This document shows, piece after piece, positions 1 to 7,871 of a DNA stretch of 64,000 nucleotides (the first letter of the stretch is position 1; every line of letters starts with the position of its first letter). Made by a program: the position numbers and the translations under genes. The stretch is taken from NCBI GenBank assembly GCA_030066595.1, contig JASJBI010000037.1, forward strand, positions 1-64,000, read 5' to 3'. The notes under the pieces are model-generated. The model saw only the letters and a program-made list of their open reading frames with translations, was not told the DNA's origin and ran no database searches. Source of the stretch: Alphaproteobacteria bacterium (lineage in GTDB: Bacteria > Pseudomonadota > Alphaproteobacteria > JAJFFI01).

Positions 1-4
1 CGCC

Positions 5-835
5 ATGGCGCAGGGAGCCTCGAACACCCCGATGATTGCGATCGACGGGGGGAGCTATCCGATCGGATCGGACCTTGGGGCCGCGAGCGCGCGGCCCGCG
101 CACGGGGTGACGCTGGCGCCTTTCCTGATCGATGTCCACGAGGTGACCAACGCCCAGTTCGCCGCCTTCCTGAACACGCTCGCCGTGACCGCAAGACGCG
201 ACGTGCCGGCGGGCGAGCTGCATCCGGATGACGTCGCGGGACCGGATGCCGATCGCCTGTGGGGCGGCAGCAGCGGCAACGACCGGGCCTTCATCGAGAT
301 GGACGATACCGATGCCCGCATCGGCATCGCGGATGGCCGATTTGTGCCCGAGGACGGTTTCGCCGATCACCCCGTCTCGGAAAGCACCTGGCCAGGCGCC
401 CAGGCTTTCTGCGCCTGGCGCGGCGCGCGCCTGCCAACCGAGGCGGAATGGGAAGCGGCCGCGCGCGGCAAGGACGGCCGCACCTATCCTTGGGGCGAGG
501 CGCCGCCGACACCCGAACGGGCGGTCTTCGGGCGCGGGCGCGGCGAAACCGATCCGGTCGGGAGCCACCCGCAGGGGGCGACCCCAGAGGGCGTGTTCGA
601 TCTCGCGGGCAACGAGGCCGAATGGACCAGCAGCCTGTTCAAGCCCTATCCGTATGATGGCAGCGACGGCCGGGAGGATGCTCAGGCCGCCGGCGAGCGC
701 GTGACCCGCGGCGGCGACCATGTGTTCGACGTGGCGCCCGACAGGCTCACCGGCTACTTCCGGGACGGCTTCTCGCGCGATCCCCGCCGCGGCCATCGGC
801 ACATCGGCTTTCGCTGCGCCAAGGATGCGGCATAG
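5..835 (+). CDS. SUMF1/formylglycine-generating-enzyme-like domain protein
   Basis: The protein has 276 residues and spans one sulfatase-modifying-factor (FGE/EgtB-type) fold. Visible hallmarks are EVTNAQFAAF near residue 45, RLPTEAEWEAAARG near 142, GNEAEWT near 203 (family form GNVWEW), RGGDH near 236 and the terminal GFRC. Active formylglycine-generating enzymes carry a Cys pair just before the C-terminal Arg-rich stretch. Here that stretch reads RLTGYFRDGFSRD and has no Cys, so copper-dependent FGE activity is unlikely; a structural or other role is more plausible. The reading frame stays open to the window edge, so the true start and any signal peptide may lie outside. The gene ends 18 bp before a MITE. 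Confidence 0.75.
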   Translation: MAQGASNTPMIAIDGGSYPIGSDLGAASARPAHGVTLAPFLIDVHEVTNAQFAAFLNTLAVTARRDVPAGELHPDDVAGPDADRLWGGSSGNDRAFIEMDDTDARIGIADGRFVPEDGFADHPVSESTWPGAQAFCAWRGARLPTEAEWEAAARGKDGRTYPWGEAPPTPERAVFGRGRGETDPVGSHPQGATPEGVFDLAGNEAEWTSSLFKPYPYDGSDGREDAQAAGERVTRGGDHVFDVAPDRLTGYFRDGFSRDPRRGHRHIGFRCAKDAA

Positions 836-853
836 CTCTTCGTCCGCAGGCGG

Positions 854-1247
854 TAGAGCATTTTCCGACCATATGGACCCATTCTGCCGGAGGCTTTTTT
901 CGCCATGACTAGGAAGACGCCGCAGAGCGTATCCGTCATACGGGCAAGGCGTTTGACGACGTCATGGCGAAAAAAAGGCCCCGGCCCTTAAGGGGTCCGT
1001 TGAAACGGCGGCACCAGCCCACACCCCCACCCGGCCACCCAACGCCAGTATCCTTATGGGTGGCCGGGTGGGGGTGTGGGCCGGCGCGACCGCATTGAAC
1101 CACAGCCGAAAGGGTTGCGGTTGGGCGCGCACCCGCGGCGTTGCCGCCCTGACCCGATGCTCCGGCATCGCGTTGCGGGCGGCGCCTGGCGGCATGCCAC
1201 CCCCAAACCGCAACAGAATTGGATCCATATGGTCGGAAAATGCTCTA
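854..1247. mobile_element. MITE-like element, copy 1
   Basis: This 394-bp segment is bounded by TA on both sides and has terminal inverted repeats: the left end reads TAGAGCATTTTCCGACCATA, and the reverse complement of the right end is identical over about 24 bp and then imperfect to about 40 bp. A close copy (about nine in ten bases by eye) lies at 27538-27929. The interior holds a 23-bp perfect inverted repeat and no plausible transposase. TA flanks and short non-coding length fit a non-autonomous element moved by an IS630/Tc1-mariner-type transposase; that family assignment is inferred from the TA flanks only. Its right end forms the stop codon of lolD. Confidence 0.8.
1018..1080. repeat. 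Perfect 23-bp inverted repeat with 17-nt loop in MITE copy 1
   Basis: The arms 1018-1040 and 1058-1080 are perfect reverse complements, very C-rich on the left and G-rich on the right, around the loop AACGCCAGTATCCTTAT (1041-1057). The same arms occur in the second element, but there the loop is the reverse complement of this one. Such a hairpin could act as a bidirectional transcription barrier between lolD and the SUMF1-like gene. Confidence 0.95.
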
Positions 1248-1976
1248 GCGCTGCTCGATCACCATGCCGCCCTCGAGCGCGAGGATGCGGTCCATGCGGC
1301 GGGCGAGTTCCATGTTGTGGGTGGCGATCAGCCCGGCGATTCCGGTGCCGTGGACCAGCATCTCGAGCTGCTTGAACACCGAATCGGCGGTGTCGTGATC
1401 GAGATTGCCAGTGGGCTCGTCGGCGATCAGCATCTTGGGGGAATTGGCCAGCGCCCGGGCCACGGCGACGCGCTGCTGTTCGCCGCCCGAGAGCTGCGCG
1501 GGGCGATGCTTCTCCCGGTCCGCCAGGCCGAGCGCCCAGAGCAGCTTGCTGGCCCGGTCCCGCGCCCGCTTCTTGTTCATGCCGGCAATCATCTGGGGCA
1601 GGACCACGTTCTCCAGCGCCGAGAATTCCGGCAACAGGTGATGATACTGGTAGACGAAGCCCAGGGTCCGGCGGCGCAGCTTTGTCCGCTCGTCGTCCGA
1701 CAGGCGCGAGCAGGACCGGCCGTTGATGAAGATCTCGCCGCCATCCGCCCGCTCGAGCAGCCCGGCCACATGCAGCAGGGTCGATTTGCCGGATCCCGAC
1801 GGCCCGACCAGCGCCACCATCTCGCCGCCGCGCACCGAGAAGGAGACGCCGCGCAGCACCTCGAGCGTCTGGCCGCCCTGGCGAAATGTCCGGGTGATGC
1901 CGCTGAGTTGCAGGATCGGCCGCGCCAGCGTCTCGGGACCCGGCGGCACCTGCTGGACCGGCTTGACCTCATTCAT
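1245..1976 (-). CDS. lolD: Lipoprotein-releasing ABC transporter ATP-binding protein LolD
   Basis: This 243-residue ATPase powers release of outer-membrane lipoproteins from the inner membrane to LolA. Visible motifs are Walker [10 protein letters not shown], the loop sequence [15 protein letters not shown], Walker [13 protein letters not shown] and the switch His in IATHN. The start overlaps the end of the lolCE gene by 8 bp, so the two are translationally coupled. The stop codon TAG is built from the TA flank plus the terminal base of the MITE at 854-1247. Joining the flanks across one TA would replace the stop by a Tyr codon, and the frame would run about 34 codons further, to about 754, inside the SUMF1-like gene. 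Confidence 0.95.
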   Translation of the reverse strand: MNEVKPVQQVPPGPETLARPILQLSGITRTFRQGGQTLEVLRGVSFSVRGGEMVALVGPSGSGKSTLLHVAGLLERADGGEIFINGRSCSRLSDDERTKLRRRTLGFVYQYHHLLPEFSALENVVLPQMIAGMNKKRARDRASKLLWALGLADREKHRPAQLSGGEQQRVAVARALANSPKMLIADEPTGNLDHDTADSVFKQLEMLVHGTGIAGLIATHNMELARRMDRILALEGGMVIEQR

Positions 1977-3213
1977 AACGGATGGCCTCGACCGGATCGA
2001 GCCGGGCGGCCCGCCAGGACGGATAGATCGTCGCCGCGAAGGACAGGCCCAGCCCCATCAGCACCACCGCGGCCACCTCGACGGGATCCATCTCCGCCGG
2101 GATCTGCGAGAGAAAGCGGATCTCGGCGCTCCACAGCTCGAAGCCCGTCAAGCCCTCCAGCCACTGCCGGATCGCCTCGATGTTGAGGCAGAAGGTGACG
2201 CCGATGATGAAGCCCAGAATGGTCCCGATCGCACCGACGCTGGCGCCGCTCAAAAAGAAGATGCGGGTGATCATGCCCCGCGTGGCGCCCATGGTGCGCA
2301 GGATGGCGATGTCCCTGCCCTTGTCCTTCACCAGCATGATCAGGCTGGAGATGATGTTGAAGGCGGCCACCAGGATGATCAGCGTCAGGATCAGGAACAT
2401 CACATTGCGCTCGACCTGAAGCGCGTTGAAGAAGCTCGCGTTCGACTGACGCCAGTCGATGATGCGCGCACCGCCCCCCAAGAGCGGGGCAATCTCCTCG
2501 CGCACCTGGGTGACCAGCTCCGGTCGCTGCAGCACCATCTCCAGCATGCTGACGGCGCCCGGCAGCTGAAAGAACCGTTGCGCGGCCTCGAGCGGCATGT
2601 AGATGAAGCTGTTGTCGTACTCGTACATGCCGATCTCGAAGGTCGCGACCACGGTGAAGGAGCGCAGGCGCGGCACTGTCCCGAATGCGGTCACATTGCC
2701 CTTGGGCGAGATCAGCGTGATCTTGTCGCCGATGGCGAGGCGCAGACGCTGGGCCAGCCGGTTGCCGAGCACGACGGCGCTCTTGCCGCGGAACTGCGCG
2801 ATGTCGCCCCGCTTGATGTTGCTGTACAGGATGTCGCGGCGGGCGAAGTCAGCCGGCCGCACGCCGCGCACCAAGGCGCCGAACGCCACGTCGTTGGCGG
2901 TCGCCATCACCTGGCCTTCCACGGTTGGCGTCACCGTGACCACATCCGGGACTTGGCGCAGGCGTTCGGCCAGGGGATCGAATTCGATCATGGCGCCGGC
3001 CGTGGAATACACCCCCATATGACCGTTCAGGCCGAGGATACGGCCCATCAGCTCCTGCCGGAATCCGTTCATGACCGCCATGACGATGATCAGCGTAGCC
3101 ACCCCGAGCGCGATCCCCAGCAGGGAGAACCCGGCAATCACCGAGATGAACCCCTCCTGCCGGCGGGCCCGCAGATACCGCATCGAGACCATGCGCTCGA
3201 AGGCGGAGAACAC
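1969..3213 (-). CDS. Lipoprotein-releasing ABC transporter permease (LolC/LolE family)
   Basis: The protein has 414 residues with the LolC/E plan: one N-terminal membrane helix (about 22-45), a large periplasmic MacB-like domain (about 50-270), then three helices forming an FtsX domain. The opening [20 protein letters not shown] and the conserved [16 protein letters not shown] stretch are typical. Alphaproteobacteria usually have a single permease that acts as a homodimer (LolF-like), which fits the single gene here. It starts 2 bp after proS ends and overlaps lolD by 8 bp, forming a proS-lolCE-lolD unit common in the class. Confidence 0.93.
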   Translation of the reverse strand: MFSAFERMVSMRYLRARRQEGFISVIAGFSLLGIALGVATLIIVMAVMNGFRQELMGRILGLNGHMGVYSTAGAMIEFDPLAERLRQVPDVVTVTPTVEGQVMATANDVAFGALVRGVRPADFARRDILYSNIKRGDIAQFRGKSAVVLGNRLAQRLRLAIGDKITLISPKGNVTAFGTVPRLRSFTVVATFEIGMYEYDNSFIYMPLEAAQRFFQLPGAVSMLEMVLQRPELVTQVREEIAPLLGGGARIIDWRQSNASFFNALQVERNVMFLILTLIILVAAFNIISSLIMLVKDKGRDIAILRTMGATRGMITRIFFLSGASVGAIGTILGFIIGVTFCLNIEAIRQWLEGLTGFELWSAEIRFLSQIPAEMDPVEVAAVVLMGLGLSFAATIYPSWRAARLDPVEAIRYE

Positions 3214-3215
3214 GG

Positions 3216-4535
3216 CTAGCCCGCGAGCCGGGCGAGCGCGCTGTCGGCGGACAGCTCCGCGCGCTCGCCGGTCTTTCGTTGCTTGAGCTCGACCACGCCC
3301 GACTCCAGCCCGCGCGGGCCGACCACGAGCTGCCAGGGCAGGCCGATCAGATCCATGTCCGCGAACTTGGCGCCGGCCCGCTCCTCCCGGTCGTCGTAGA
3401 GGACTTCGATGCCCGCCCCGCGCAGTTTGCCGAAGAGGTCTTCGCAGGCCGCGTCACAGGCCTGGTCGCCCGTGCGAAGGTTGATCAGCCCGACCTGGAA
3501 GGGTGCGACCGGTTCCGGCCAGACGATGCCGGCCTCGTCGTGGCTCGCCTCGATCACCGCGCCGACCAGGCGCGAGACGCCGATGCCGTAGGAGCCCATC
3601 AGCACCGGCACCTGTTCGCCGTCATGGGTCTGGACCATTGCGTCCAGCGGCTTCGAGTACTTGTCCGCGAAGTAGAAGATATGGCCGACCTCGATGCCGC
3701 GGGTGACCACCTGTTTGTCCTCCGGCACGTCGCGGGCGAAGCGCTCGGCGTCGTGCTGGTCGTCCGTCGCGGCGTAGAGCTGGGTCCAGGAATCGACCAG
3801 CGGCTGCAGATCCCCCTCGTAGTCGACCGCCTCGCCGAGCGGATCGAAGTCGGTGAAATCGCCGTGGCAGAAGACCTGGCTCTCTCCGGTTTCGGCCAGA
3901 ATGATGAATTCGTGGCTGGTGTCGCCGCCGATCGGCCCGGTCTCCGCCCGCATGGGAATGGCTTTGAGACCCATGCGCGCGAAGGTCCTGAGATAGGAGA
4001 CGAACATCTTGTTGTAGGAGCGCATGGCCCCCGCGTGGTCGACGTCGAAGGAATAGTTGTCCTTCATCAGGAACTCGCGCCCGCGCATAACGCCGAAGCG
4101 CGGCCGCACCTCGTCCCGGAACTTCCACTGAATGTGGTACAGCATCTTCGGCAGGTCGCGATAGCTCTTGATATGGGCGCGGAAGATCTCGGTGACCTGT
4201 TCCTCGTTGGTCGGGCCGTACAGCATGTCCCGCTCGTGCCGATCGCGAATGCGCAGCATCTCCTTGCCGTAGTCGTCATAGCGGCCTGATTCGCGCCACA
4301 GATCGGCCGGCTGGATGGTCGGCATCAGGATCTCCTGGGCACCGCTGGCATCCTGCTCCTCGCGCACGATCTGCTCGATCTTGCTGAGCACCCGGAAGCC
4401 CAGGGGCAGCCAGCTGTAGATGCCCGCGCTCGACTGCCGGATCATGCCGGCGCGCAGCATCAGCCGGTGGGAGACGATCTCCGCTTCGCTCGGCGTTTCT
4501 TTCAGGGTCGGCAGGAAGTATCGGGACAGTCGCAT
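3216..4535 (-). CDS. proS: Prolyl-tRNA synthetase, short alphaproteobacterial form
   Basis: This cytoplasmic enzyme charges tRNA-Pro with proline. At 439 residues it is the short bacterial-type ProS without the large inserted editing domain seen in Escherichia coli. Class II motifs are visible: motif 1 around [15 protein letters not shown] (about 48-62), motif 2 around [17 protein letters not shown] (about 138-155) and motif 3 near [10 protein letters not shown] (about 329). The C-terminal anticodon-binding domain follows (from about 350). It is the first gene of the unit with lolCE and lolD. A 123-bp gap separates it from the small exported protein upstream. Confidence 0.97.
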   Translation of the reverse strand: MRLSRYFLPTLKETPSEAEIVSHRLMLRAGMIRQSSAGIYSWLPLGFRVLSKIEQIVREEQDASGAQEILMPTIQPADLWRESGRYDDYGKEMLRIRDRHERDMLYGPTNEEQVTEIFRAHIKSYRDLPKMLYHIQWKFRDEVRPRFGVMRGREFLMKDNYSFDVDHAGAMRSYNKMFVSYLRTFARMGLKAIPMRAETGPIGGDTSHEFIILAETGESQVFCHGDFTDFDPLGEAVDYEGDLQPLVDSWTQLYAATDDQHDAERFARDVPEDKQVVTRGIEVGHIFYFADKYSKPLDAMVQTHDGEQVPVLMGSYGIGVSRLVGAVIEASHDEAGIVWPEPVAPFQVGLINLRTGDQACDAACEDLFGKLRGAGIEVLYDDREERAGAKFADMDLIGLPWQLVVGPRGLESGVVELKQRKTGERAELSADSALARLAG

Positions 4536-4658
4536 CAGCGGAATGTCTCTCGCTTGTGGTCAGCGGCGGCCTCGCGCCGAAATGTAGGCAATGGCCGGGG
4601 CAATAGCAACGACGCGGGATCTAGCGGGTAATCGTGGCGTGCAAGACTTCGGTCGCGT

Positions 4659-5117
4659 TCAGCGTGCCAGCCGCTCCCGGCATTTCTCGGCGAGGATCGC
4701 TTCCGCCTCGTCGAACAAGGGCTGTCCGTTCAGATAGGCCCGGTTGTTGCGGATCTCGATCTGGCCGAGCTGAAGGTCGAGCTTTTTGTCCGGCTGAGGA
4801 ACCAATCCCCGCAGCCGAAGATCGATCTCGAAGTCGATGACGTATTCCTCGGGCGGCTCCAAGCGGATGCTCCCGTCGGTCTCCGCAGGGACCACGGGAC
4901 GGCCATGGACGTCCACGCCAGGCTGGTACTCCACGTCTGCGCGCGCGACATGTTCGACCACCCGGCGGCAGTCGTCGCGCGAGATGCGCGCCTTGGTGCC
5001 GGTCTGGACCACGGTGGGCGCACCTCTGGGCACCTCGGCGGCAATCAGCGCGGCCGCTCCGGCCCCCAGGAGGGTGCCAAGGAGTACAAGCGAGAAAAAA
5101 CGGCGGCGGAAGTACAT
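4659..5117 (-). CDS. Small exported protein of unknown function
   Basis: The chosen start gives 152 residues beginning MYFRRRFFSLVLLG, a clear signal peptide or membrane anchor ending near residue 27. A GGAGG ribosome site lies about 8-12 bases upstream. An in-frame start 24 codons earlier (5189) lacks this feature. The mature part has a conserved-looking block DVEYQPGVDVHGRPVVPAE followed by an acidic segment and a single Cys near the C-terminus. I do not recognise a named family. It lies upstream of proS in the same orientation. An exported or periplasmic location is inferred. Confidence 0.7.
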   Translation of the reverse strand: MYFRRRFFSLVLLGTLLGAGAAALIAAEVPRGAPTVVQTGTKARISRDDCRRVVEHVARADVEYQPGVDVHGRPVVPAETDGSIRLEPPEEYVIDFEIDLRLRGLVPQPDKKLDLQLGQIEIRNNRAYLNGQPLFDEAEAILAEKCRERLAR

Positions 5118-5140
5118 TGCCGCATCCTCCGACTCCAAGC

Positions 5141-5155
5141 TTAACAAAGCGGTAA
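5141..5155 (-). promoter_or_regulatory. Possible CtrA-like site upstream of the small exported protein
   Basis: The plus strand reads TTAA-N7-GTAA, one base away from the alphaproteobacterial CtrA consensus TTAA-N7-TTAA. It lies 24-38 bp upstream of the chosen start at 5117. A short degenerate motif like this can occur by chance, so this is only a lead. Confidence 0.2.
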
Positions 5156-5466
5156 CGATTTCACCGGTTCCTGGTGCCCGCAGCCTCATGGCTGCGGCAC
5201 CGACGCTGACTGCTCACCGGCGTCTTACTAAGAATTTTTTCTCGTATTACGAGTATTCGCCCTAACGTCACTGGCCGCTCCACCATCACAGCACTGCGCG
5301 GCCGGTTCGACCGATTCGCCTCCTTAGCCCCCTTCTTGGCCGTTGTTTTTATCTGAAAGCTCGCTCTTGTATCCGCTGGTCGACGTATATGCAAAATTCC
5401 GTGACGACGGCCAAACAATCGGCTATTGTTGGCCAGCTTCGATCGACTGGGCAAACCCCTTAAGTT

Positions 5467-5480
5467 AGGTTTATAAACCT
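5467..5480. promoter_or_regulatory. Perfect 14-bp palindrome, possible operator
   Basis: AGGTTTATAAACCT is its own reverse complement and lies in a locally AT-rich stretch about 75 bp before the structured region of the candidate sRNA. It could be a dimeric regulator site or the start of the transcript; no direct evidence separates these. Confidence 0.35.
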
Positions 5481-5539
5481 CAGGTTGAAGGCACTGGGGT
5501 GGGCGGAAGCGTTCGGATGCGGCTCAGGTTTAGGGAGGT

Positions 5540-5657
5540 TGAGTCGGGATTGGTCCGCTAAACACCGGGGCCAGAGCGAGATAACCCGACCAAAAATGAC
5601 GAGACGCATAGCGTTCTGGGAGCGGCAGGATGGTCTGACCATCTTGCCGTTTTTTTT
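5540..5657 (+). ncRNA. Candidate structured small RNA ending in an intrinsic terminator
   Basis: The plus strand folds on paper into three successive stems. First, GTCGGG (5543-5548) pairs with CCCGAC (5585-5590), enclosing TGGTCC (5551-5556) paired with GGGCCA (5568-5573). Second, ACGC/GCGT (5604-5614). Third, a 12-bp terminator stem followed by eight T (5623-5657). Both neighbouring genes run on the minus strand, so the terminator serves no visible protein gene. The 5' end is uncertain and could lie near the palindrome at 5467. I do not recognise the family; it does not resemble SRP RNA, tmRNA or RNase P RNA. Confidence 0.4.
5623..5657 (+). terminator. Rho-independent terminator
   Basis: CGGCAGGATGGT pairs with ACCATCTTGCCG (one G-U pair) around a 3-nt loop and is followed by TTTTTTTT on the plus strand. 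It is the clearest intrinsic terminator in the window. On the minus strand the stem is not followed by a T run. Confidence 0.85.
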
Positions 5658-5765
5658 GCGCCTCGGATCGGTTGCCCGGTCTCGCCCGCTCTGTCGTCAG
5701 GCATCCAACTGTGAAGGGCCGTCAGAGCGCGGTCCGGTCATCCGTGGCCCTTCGGCCCGCGGCCG

Positions 5766-6221
5766 TCAGCTGCCGAAGGCCAGGACGCCGATCAGAATGG
5801 CCACCCGCAGGCCGTCTCCCGCCAGCGGACAGATCAGCCGTTCGACGGTAATATGCTCGCGGCCCGGCACCGGCGCCTGGTAGCTGTCGTACATCGGGGC
5901 ACCGGTGGACACGACCTTCCGATAGGCCGCGACCAGATCGTCGGAACGCCCAGGAAACGCCTCCTGGGGCGTCTTACCCGTGAATTCCATGCCGTAGGTT
6001 TCCACGAGTTCGGTACCGGCCAGGCGATAGGTGAATGTCGGATCGGCCGGCGTGCCGCCGACGTCGATCATGAATAGGTACGGCAGCAAGGCGGGAATAT
6101 CCCGCGGATCTACGTCGCCCCGTCGCGGCAGCTTCTTGCCGCGCGTCAGCGAGCGCCAATACGTGTAGAACTGGGCCAAGACAGGGTTGGTGAGCTGATC
6201 TTGGAAACGGGTGCCAGTCAT
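5766..6221 (-). CDS. PAS domain protein (PAS_5/DUF1457-like)
   Basis: The protein has 151 residues and appears to be a stand-alone PAS-type sensor or adaptor. Features typical of this alphaproteobacterial family are the N-terminal FYTYWRSLTRGKKLPRRGDV, then IPALLPYLFMIDV and the FTYRLAGTELVETYG core. No output domain is attached. It is divergent from the SDR gene at 6441 across a 219-bp AT-rich region, so shared control is possible. It sits in the segment that separates the nuo-mce block from proS-lol. Ligand and partner are unknown. Confidence 0.75.
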   Translation of the reverse strand: MTGTRFQDQLTNPVLAQFYTYWRSLTRGKKLPRRGDVDPRDIPALLPYLFMIDVGGTPADPTFTYRLAGTELVETYGMEFTGKTPQEAFPGRSDDLVAAYRKVVSTGAPMYDSYQAPVPGREHITVERLICPLAGDGLRVAILIGVLAFGS

Positions 6222-6292
6222 GCCTGTTCAGATATTGCAGAGTGGGGACGGTCAGCGACGCGCGGTATACATAGTTATGCATACCAGCCAAA

Positions 6293-6304
6293 TGCATATA
6301 TGCA
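6293..6304. promoter_or_regulatory. Palindrome in AT-rich divergent intergenic region
   Basis: TGCATATATGCA is a perfect 12-bp palindrome midway between the divergent PAS and SDR genes. It is embedded in several ATGCAT/GTATAC-like repeats (6266-6310). Regulator binding sites are plausible; none is identified. Confidence 0.3.
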
Positions 6305-6440
6305 AACACATACATCCCGTCCCGGCACGAATAGCGGCGGACGAGCAGCCGATGGCATGGAAAACGATCCGGGATTGGGCGATTGAGAATGACGGGCGAG
6401 ACTCAAAATCCACCGGCAGGCGCAGCGATGAGGTGACGCG

Positions 6441-7145
6441 ATGAATCAACCGGTCTGTTTGATGACCGGCGTGGGTGACGGGACAGGCGCGTCACTGGCA
6501 CGCCGTTTCAGCGATGGCGGGTACAGAGTTGCCATGCTGGCCCGCAAGCGTGAGCGGCTCGAACGGCTCGAGAACGAACTCGCGGGTGCCAAGGCATATC
6601 GCTGCGATATCGGGGACTTGGATACGCTTTTGGCCACGGTGGATCAGGTGCGCGTCGATCTGGGAAAGCCAACGACTCTGGTGCACAACGCGGTAGCGGC
6701 GACCTTCGAGAGCTTTCTCGAGGCGGATCCGGAAGCGCTCGAGCGTAATTTCCGGGTCAACACCACGTCCCTGCTGTATCTCGCCCGGGCGCTGGTGCCG
6801 GACATGCTTCGAGCCGGCAAAGGAGCGATCATGGTGACCGGCAATACCGCGGCCCATCGCGGCCTGCCTCGAACGGCGGTATTCGCACCGACCAAGGCGG
6901 CGCAGCGCATACTGGCGCAGTCCCTGGCGCGGGAACTCGGACCCAAGGGCATCCATGTGGCCTACATCACCATTGATGCGGTGATCGATACGCCGTGGAC
7001 CCGCGAGCCGTTCCACCCGGACAAACCGCAGGATTTCTTCAGCCTACCGGACGAGATCGCCGACGAGGTCTATCACGTCGCCCATCAGGCCCGCTCGGTC
7101 TGGTCGTTCGATGTCGAGCTACGGCCCTTTCGGGAGAAATGGTAG
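6441..7145 (+). CDS. SDR-family protein lacking the catalytic Tyr
   Basis: The protein has 234 residues with a Rossmann nucleotide-binding start TGVGDGTGASLARRF (motif TGxxxGxG) and the helix ELGPKGIHVAYI typical of short-chain dehydrogenases. Where the family has YxxxK, this one reads FAPTK, so Lys is kept but Tyr is replaced by Phe. The NNAG motif is HNAVA. It belongs to an SDR subgroup with a Phe at this site; oxidoreductase activity is therefore uncertain. A GAGGTG ribosome site lies 5 bases before the ATG. It ends about 30 bp from the convergent DUF1467 gene. Confidence 0.8.
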   Translation: MNQPVCLMTGVGDGTGASLARRFSDGGYRVAMLARKRERLERLENELAGAKAYRCDIGDLDTLLATVDQVRVDLGKPTTLVHNAVAATFESFLEADPEALERNFRVNTTSLLYLARALVPDMLRAGKGAIMVTGNTAAHRGLPRTAVFAPTKAAQRILAQSLARELGPKGIHVAYITIDAVIDTPWTREPFHPDKPQDFFSLPDEIADEVYHVAHQARSVWSFDVELRPFREKW

Positions 7146-7177
7146 GCCGCGTCAGGATCGGCGATAAGGAAGGGAAT

Positions 7178-7426
7178 TCAGGACGCCGTCTCGCGGAACG
7201 AGATCAGGTCCGAGGTGATCAAAAAGTAGGCGCCGATCCAGAGGATGACGGCGATGCCGGTGGTCACCACGAGTTTGAGCACAAGCCGGGATCGCCGCGG
7301 GGCCCCCGCCATCTCGCCGGGTTCGATTTCTTCGGGTTCGGGCTGACGCACCCCCCAGGGCAGGACCGTGAACAGGACCAGCCACCAGATGATGACGAAG
7401 ACGAACAGCCCGGTGGACCAGGTCAT
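7178..7426 (-). CDS. DUF1467 family small membrane protein
   Basis: The protein has 82 residues with two membrane helices (about 5-24 and 50-70) and a charged loop between them rich in Glu and Pro. This is the usual form of the alphaproteobacterial DUF1467 family, whose function is unknown. The start overlaps the mce stop codon by 4 bp (ATGA), so it is coupled to mce. It closes the long minus-strand block that begins with nuoA. Confidence 0.88.
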   Translation of the reverse strand: MTWSTGLFVFVIIWWLVLFTVLPWGVRQPEPEEIEPGEMAGAPRRSRLVLKLVVTTGIAVILWIGAYFLITSDLISFRETAS

Positions 7427-7842
7427 GCCTGCTCGATCTCGACCAGGGTTCCGCAGAAGTCTTTGGGATGCAGGAACAGGACCGGCTTGTCATGGGCGCC
7501 GATCCTGGGCTCGCCGTCGCCCAGGACGCGGGCGCCCGCGGCCACCAGCCGGTCCCGCGCGGCATGGATATCGTCCACCTCGTAGCAGACATGATGCATG
7601 CCGCCCGACGGGTTGCGTTCCAGAAAGCCCGCGATCGGAGACCCCTCGCCAAAGGGATGCAGCAGCTCGATCTTGGTGTTGGGCAGCTCGACGAACACGG
7701 TGGTCACGCCGTGTTCCGGCATGTCGACCGGGTCCGAAACACGGGCGCCCAGGGTGTCGCGGTAGATGGCGGTCGCGGCCGCCAAATCGGGGACCGCAAT
7801 GGCCACATGGTTGAGCCGGCCGATCCCTGTCGGTTGGGTCAT
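7423..7842 (-). CDS. mce: Methylmalonyl-CoA epimerase
   Basis: This 139-residue vicinal-oxygen-chelate protein should interconvert (2R)- and (2S)-methylmalonyl-CoA in propionyl-CoA metabolism. The metal-binding residues fit the family: His in LNHVAIAVPDL near the N-terminus, His in MHHVCYEVDD and the C-terminal Glu in TLVEIEQA. The neighbourhood (rnj upstream, DUF1467 overlapping downstream) is the common alphaproteobacterial one. It lies 29 bp after rnj. Confidence 0.92.
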   Translation of the reverse strand: MTQPTGIGRLNHVAIAVPDLAAATAIYRDTLGARVSDPVDMPEHGVTTVFVELPNTKIELLHPFGEGSPIAGFLERNPSGGMHHVCYEVDDIHAARDRLVAAGARVLGDGEPRIGAHDKPVLFLHPKDFCGTLVEIEQA

Positions 7843-7871
7843 CGCATTCTGGTCCTTTCAAGCCTCATCGA

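Larger units (their letters stand above)
5118..5765. other. Gene-free interval of about 650 bp between two minus-strand genes
   Basis: I see no convincing protein gene here. The interval contains a CtrA-like half-site pair (5141-5155), a GC stem-loop with arms 5173-5185 and 5190-5201, a short inverted repeat CTCGTATTACGAG (5241-5253), a perfect 14-bp palindrome (5467-5480), and a set of stem-loops ending in an intrinsic terminator on the plus strand (5540-5657). Base composition is noticeably more AT-rich than the flanks between about 5220 and 5480. Confidence 0.7.

Noticed and set aside
962-1228. Minus-strand open frame of 88 codons in MITE copy 1, matched by a 96-codon frame at 27620-27910 in copy 2
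   Set aside because: Both frames are open because the DNA is GC-rich and palindromic. The proteins are low-complexity and differ where the loop is inverted, and no ribosome site is evident.
5485-5883. Plus-strand open frame of 132 codons across the sRNA candidate
   Set aside because: It runs through the intrinsic terminator and into the antisense of the PAS gene, and has no recognisable domain or ribosome site.
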